NCBI RefSeq assembly: GCF_900102965.1 | Contig: NZ_FNGM01000013.1 | Span: 62,001 to 126,000 of the forward strand | Origin: Paenibacillus jilunlii | Lineage (GTDB): Bacteria; Bacillota; Bacilli; Paenibacillales; Paenibacillaceae | Direction: 5' to 3' | Length of the DNA stretch: 64,000 bases | Part shown: positions 61,093-64,000 of the stretch, in pieces | Numbering within the stretch: position 1 is the first letter of the stretch | Layout: each line of letters opens with the position of its first letter | The notes under the pieces: generated by a model | What the model was told of the DNA's origin: nothing | The model's database searches: none | The model's input: only the letters and a program-made list of their open reading frames with translations | Program-made: the position numbers and the translations under genes

Positions 61093-62133
61093 ATGGATAA
61101 GCGCAATGCTGCACTTCTGTCTCTGCTAACCCTTTCACTCTGTTCCTCCGGCGTGGTCCATGCAGATGCCCGGCCGCAGGCCGAGGCCCGGGCGATCTCC
61201 GTCTATCTGGACGGACAGCGGCTTCAATCCGGAGTCCAGCCGCTGAATCTAAACGGTACAGTGTTAGTACCGATGCGCGGATTGTTTGAAGCGCAAGGGG
61301 CCAAGCTGTCCTGGAACAACGCGGATAAAACGGTCACCGCAATCAAGGCGGATACCACGCTTACGTACCGGTTGGGAGCGCGGACTGCCGAGCTGAACGG
61401 GCAGACACTGAGTCTGGCGGTTCCCGGCCAAATTGCCGAAAACACGGCAATGATCCCGCTGCGCTTCGTCAGCGAAGCCTTGGGCAATAAGGTAGACTGG
61501 GTACCCGGCACCCAATCCGTGCAAATCTCCTCCGGGATTATTTATGAAACCTCGATTCTCTATGGAGTCAACCTCCGCAGCTTACCGGATGCGAAGAGCG
61601 ATCCCGTAAGTCCGGAGCTGCTCCCCGCAGGTACGAAGGTGCATGTGGTGAGTGTTGTCGATGCCCTGTGGTTGAAGGTGAAGACCGGGGACAACCAGAC
61701 GGGATACATCTCGGCCAAACCAAAATATACCGATTACACCAGCGGTTCGCTTGCAGATAAGCAAGCGGAGGCTCTAATCGCTTACGGTAAGACCTTCCTC
61801 GGCACGCCGTATGAATTCGGCGCTTCACCTGACCAGACCGCGACCTTCGACTGCTCTTCCTTTGTGAAGCGCGTATTTGAGGATACCTTGTCCATCAAGC
61901 TCCCCCGTGTATCCTATGACCAGGCAAAGGAAGGCAAGGAGGTCGGGCTGGACGGGCTGCGTCCGGGTGACCTGCTGTTCTTCAGCGCACGCGGTTTGGA
62001 CATCGGCCATGTAGCGATATACGCCGGGAATAATCAGCTCCTGCATACATACTCAACTAAGCTTAACGTGCATGTGGAGGCCTTCGACGGGCAGTGGAAG
62101 AAGCGGTTCGTAACCGCCCGCAGAATTTTATAG
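61093..62133 (+). CDS. Secreted NlpC/P60 peptidoglycan hydrolase with copper-amine-oxidase-like and SH3-like domains
   Basis: 346 residues; ATG after AAAAGGTGATGAACAT. Signal peptide ends near VHADA (about 24). Residues 35-148 are the Cu_amine_oxidN module (VLVPMRGLFEAQGAKLSWNN, MIPLRFVSEALGNKVDWVPG). Residues 155-205 form an SH3-like segment (GVNLRSLPDAKSD, TGYISAKP). Residues 215-346 are NlpC/P60 with catalytic Cys254 (TFDCSSFVKRVF), His306 (DIGHVAIYAG) and a third polar position near 318 (LLHTYS). It cuts peptide stems in the wall. Confidence 0.92.
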   Translation: MDKRNAALLSLLTLSLCSSGVVHADARPQAEARAISVYLDGQRLQSGVQPLNLNGTVLVPMRGLFEAQGAKLSWNNADKTVTAIKADTTLTYRLGARTAELNGQTLSLAVPGQIAENTAMIPLRFVSEALGNKVDWVPGTQSVQISSGIIYETSILYGVNLRSLPDAKSDPVSPELLPAGTKVHVVSVVDALWLKVKTGDNQTGYISAKPKYTDYTSGSLADKQAEALIAYGKTFLGTPYEFGASPDQTATFDCSSFVKRVFEDTLSIKLPRVSYDQAKEGKEVGLDGLRPGDLLFFSARGLDIGHVAIYAGNNQLLHTYSTKLNVHVEAFDGQWKKRFVTARRIL

Positions 62134-62312
62134 GACAGCACATAAGGTCCTTCACCGATAAATTTGTTATTCATGCAGAAGTGCATAATTTTGGAACAGT
62201 ATAACAATTACACTAATGGGTCCGATATTCTTCAGTCCATGTTTAGTCTCATTTGTTGATAAGTTTGGCGTTCGATGGTGCTTCATGGTTTAACCAGTAT
62301 CTGATAACTAAG

Positions 62313-62393
62313 TAGGGCCATCCCGCATAAGGATGGCCCTAAAGCTTGCTGTTATAGGGCCATCACGGAGAAGCGCATATAAGTAGCGGCGAG
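62313..62393 (+). repeat. Stem-loop repeat copy A with att-like tail
   Basis: TAGGGCCATCC pairs with GGATGGCCCTA (62313-62341), then TAAAGCTTGCTGTTATAG. The tail ACGGAGAAGCGCATATAAGTAGC (62365-62387) resembles att site 3 with a few changes. A related copy lies at 63469-63535. Otherwise 62134-62557 shows no gene. Confidence 0.5.
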
Positions 62394-62557
62394 TTTATTT
62401 ATGGGAATTAGCGTAATTTCGAAGAATCCTTTTAAGCTGACAGAATAGTTATAAAGAATCTTTGCATTGATAATGAAATATTTTGCAATTATTCTTATGG
62501 AGAACCACAGTTTTTAAAATACTCCGCCTCTATTAATTGTTGAAAGGATGATGTTAG

Positions 62558-62617
62558 ATGATTAATATAACAGAATTGTCAATCCGTATACTTTCTTGGA
62601 GGGTAACTACACTTTAA
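62558..62617 (+). CDS. Small leader ORF (19 codons) before the methyltransferase
   Basis: ATG at 62558 after GAAAGGATG; the peptide reads INITELSIRILSWRVTTL after Met and stops at 62615. The codons for WRV contain GGAGGGT (62598-62604), which can pair with ACCCTCC (62617-62623). The latter can instead pair with the methyltransferase binding site GGAGGT (62633-62638). This alternative pairing is the layout of a translational attenuator. Expression is inferred from sequence only. Confidence 0.5.
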   Translation: MINITELSIRILSWRVTTL

Positions 62618-62644
62618 CCCTCCTGATAAATTGGAGGTAAATCT

Positions 62645-63442
62645 GTGAACAGAGATTTTATCGCACAGCACTGGTATGCCAGTGTTTATGAAAAATTTGA
62701 AAACCAGACACATGATATCGTTTTTTTACTAAAAGTACTTGCAGAGCAGACAAGCAGCCAGTCACAAAATATACTTGAGGTTGCCTGTGGGGGTGGCAGA
62801 ATATGCGTATCCCTTGCAAAGGCAAATCATATTGTTACAGGCTTCGATGCCGATGAACATATGCTCCTGCGCTGTTATCGCCGGATGGCGGGTTTGCCTA
62901 ATATACACTGTTATCAGGCTGAAGCAGCAATGTCTGACTGGGGCGCCGATTTTGATGTAGTAGTCATGGCAGGCAATATCCTGATTAACATTGAAAGTGA
63001 CATGGATTACGAAGAAGCACAGAAGACCTTTATCAAAAATGCTGCAGCGTCGCTTCGCACTGGTGGACATCTTTATTTGGATTTTGACTTGCATTATAAT
63101 CCGGCAATCTCGTTCAACAGGTTGAAAGAGAGCAGCTATTTCGAAGGAACAGACGAATTGGGCACGGCTGGCCGCATTGTTAGCTACGGCAGCGTGTATG
63201 ATCCCATAACCCGGATTTGTACCGGCGTTGGTCATTGGGAACTCACCACAAATAGCGGTGAGCAATTTATTCTGCCTAAGCGGTGGTATAAGCATATTCC
63301 AACACAATCGCAAGTCTACGGGTGGCTGTCAGATTCCGGATTCAGCATTGAGCGTACCTATCTGAATTATACGGCTGAACCGATACCGGAACTGATTATT
63401 GAAGCTGTAAATCGCGCAATTATCTGGGCAAGAAAGTTATAA
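62645..63442 (+). CDS. Class I SAM-dependent methyltransferase
   Basis: 265 residues from a GTG six bases after GGAGGT. Motif I NILEVACGGGRICVSLAKA, motif II IVTGFDADEHMLLRC, motif III FDVVVMAGNILINIESD. The C-terminal lobe has RWYKHIPTQSQVYGWLSDSG. Substrate unknown; the leader ORF would fit a resistance-type methyltransferase, but rRNA-methylase motifs of the Erm type are absent. Bracketed by two related stem-loop repeats. Confidence 0.82.
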   Translation: MNRDFIAQHWYASVYEKFENQTHDIVFLLKVLAEQTSSQSQNILEVACGGGRICVSLAKANHIVTGFDADEHMLLRCYRRMAGLPNIHCYQAEAAMSDWGADFDVVVMAGNILINIESDMDYEEAQKTFIKNAAASLRTGGHLYLDFDLHYNPAISFNRLKESSYFEGTDELGTAGRIVSYGSVYDPITRICTGVGHWELTTNSGEQFILPKRWYKHIPTQSQVYGWLSDSGFSIERTYLNYTAEPIPELIIEAVNRAIIWARKL

Positions 63443-63468
63443 TTGGACGAATCAGGCGACAGCAAAGA

Positions 63469-63535
63469 GAGGCCATCCCCACATAGGATGGCCTTAAAAC
63501 TTGCCGTTACAGACAGCGCGGTGAACCGCATCGCC
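63469..63535 (+). repeat. Stem-loop repeat copy B
   Basis: GAGGCCATCC/GGATGGCCTT hairpin, then TTAAAACTTGCCGTTACAG; the 27 bp from GGATGGCC differ from copy A by four transitions. The tail GCGGTGAACCGCATC resembles the ACGGTGAACCGTATC of the att sites. It also is the 3' flank of the Rpn gene and may act as its terminator. Confidence 0.5.
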
Positions 63536-63536
63536 A

Positions 63537-64000
63537 TTAAGGCTTTTTTAGAGCAATGATTTCAGCCTCAGACAGCCCCGAAGCCTTAACTATAATAGCT
63601 GGATCTACCCCGAGTTTGAGAAGTTCCAGAGCCATCTGGACCGCTTTCCTTTTCTCGCCTTCAGCCAATGCACCTTCGATCATCGAAGCTTCATCATGCA
63701 GATACTTTTGTCTGTCTTCGTACAATCGGCGGGCCTCGGCATCCTGACTAAGAAATTCTAACGTGTCCATGGCTTTCTTCAAAACAGGCTCGTTCATCGT
63801 CAGCACCTCCCAATTGGATTTATCGACACCCTTCAAGAAGAGCAACCAGTTGACCAGTCCGCCGCTCTCCACAGGAGCCGCATGATCGTCAAGCTTAGGT
63901 AATTCAAGAAAATGCAGTTCCATGTCATCCACAAGCGGGATGCCGCTTCGATCTTCACGCAGATGGAATACATTATGATATTGGTTGTTGGGCAAGAAGG
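63537..64000 (-). CDS. Rpn-family (PD-(D/E)XK recombination-promoting nuclease/transposase-like), C-terminal part
   Basis: Open from the right window edge to a stop at 63537, so the N-terminal nuclease domain is outside. The visible part has FLPNNQYHNVFHLREDRSG, DMELHFLELPKL and a C-terminal helix ending GVDPAIIVKASGLSEAEI, all typical of Rpn proteins, which occur in many copies in Paenibacillus. They promote RecA-independent DNA transfer. Confidence 0.8.
   Translation of the reverse strand, partial: FLPNNQYHNVFHLREDRSGIPLVDDMELHFLELPKLDDHAAPVESGGLVNWLLFLKGVDKSNWEVLTMNEPVLKKAMDTLEFLSQDAEARRLYEDRQKYLHDEASMIEGALAEGEKRKAVQMALELLKLGVDPAIIVKASGLSEAEIIALKKP

Noticed and set aside
6056..62393. One giant element from rlmH to the att-like motif at 62365
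   Set aside because: The 62-kb motif has several changes, does not encode EPYHK-stop, and the intervening genes (ara, frl, pnuC-nadR) look like ordinary chromosome.

Overview
The window looks like a Paenibacillus (low-to-mid GC Bacillota) chromosome segment. Support comes from the AraR/GntR control of araBDA, YesM/YesN-type two-component control of a sugar ABC operon, secreted proteins with copper-amine-oxidase-like N-terminal domains, CcpA-type cre sites, GGAGG-type ribosome binding sites and frequent TTG/GTG starts. This assignment rests on gene content only; no rRNA or tRNA lies in the window.

Layout: 1-5.3 kb holds a DHA2-type MFS exporter (cut by the window edge) divergent from an ArsR regulator, a DUF4352 protein, a VOC protein, an ECF sigma/anti-sigma pair and a divergent second IF-3-like gene. 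At 5.6-18.5 kb lies the most unusual region. rlmH is followed by two AT-rich islands. The 3' end of rlmH (coding GEPYHK-stop) is repeated at 11.6 kb and again at 18.4 kb, with inverted repeats at the island ends. This is the architecture of staphylococcal SCC elements, but no recombinase is visible. Island 1 (about 5.5 kb) carries a membrane protein, an OLD-family ATPase/TOPRIM nuclease and a protein that combines an Mrr-like nuclease motif, an AIPR domain and a C-terminal cold-shock-like domain: a candidate, apparently undescribed, phage-defence module. Island 2 (about 6.8 kb) carries a two-component system with MacB-type and BcrAB-type ABC transporters, probably for peptide-antibiotic resistance.

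18.7-28.3 kb holds an AraC-GyrI regulator, a TetR regulator with two palindromic operators in front of an FtsX-type ABC transporter, a two-component system whose kinase has an extra C-terminal ectodomain, an orphan solute-binding protein, a collagen-like protein and gene remnants. 28.6-36.7 kb is a cre-controlled GH32/CUT1 ABC/YesMN carbohydrate operon. 38.6-43.6 kb is a fructoselysine (Amadori product) operon frlC-frlA-frlB-frlD-frlR with two matching candidate FrlR operators. 43.8-49 kb is araBDA with divergent araR and two AraR boxes. 49.1-57.4 kb has two ABC transporters (one with its own two-component system), a YdeI-like protein and a beta-propeller phytase with a possible Pho box. 57.5-61 kb has pnuC-nadR and a glycine riboswitch in front of a CycA-like permease. 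61-64 kb has an NlpC/P60 hydrolase, a methyltransferase preceded by a small leader ORF and bracketed by related stem-loop repeats, and the end of an Rpn-family gene.

Starts were chosen mainly from ribosome binding sites, so many differ from the longest open frame. Functions are from family recognition by eye; no database search was run.
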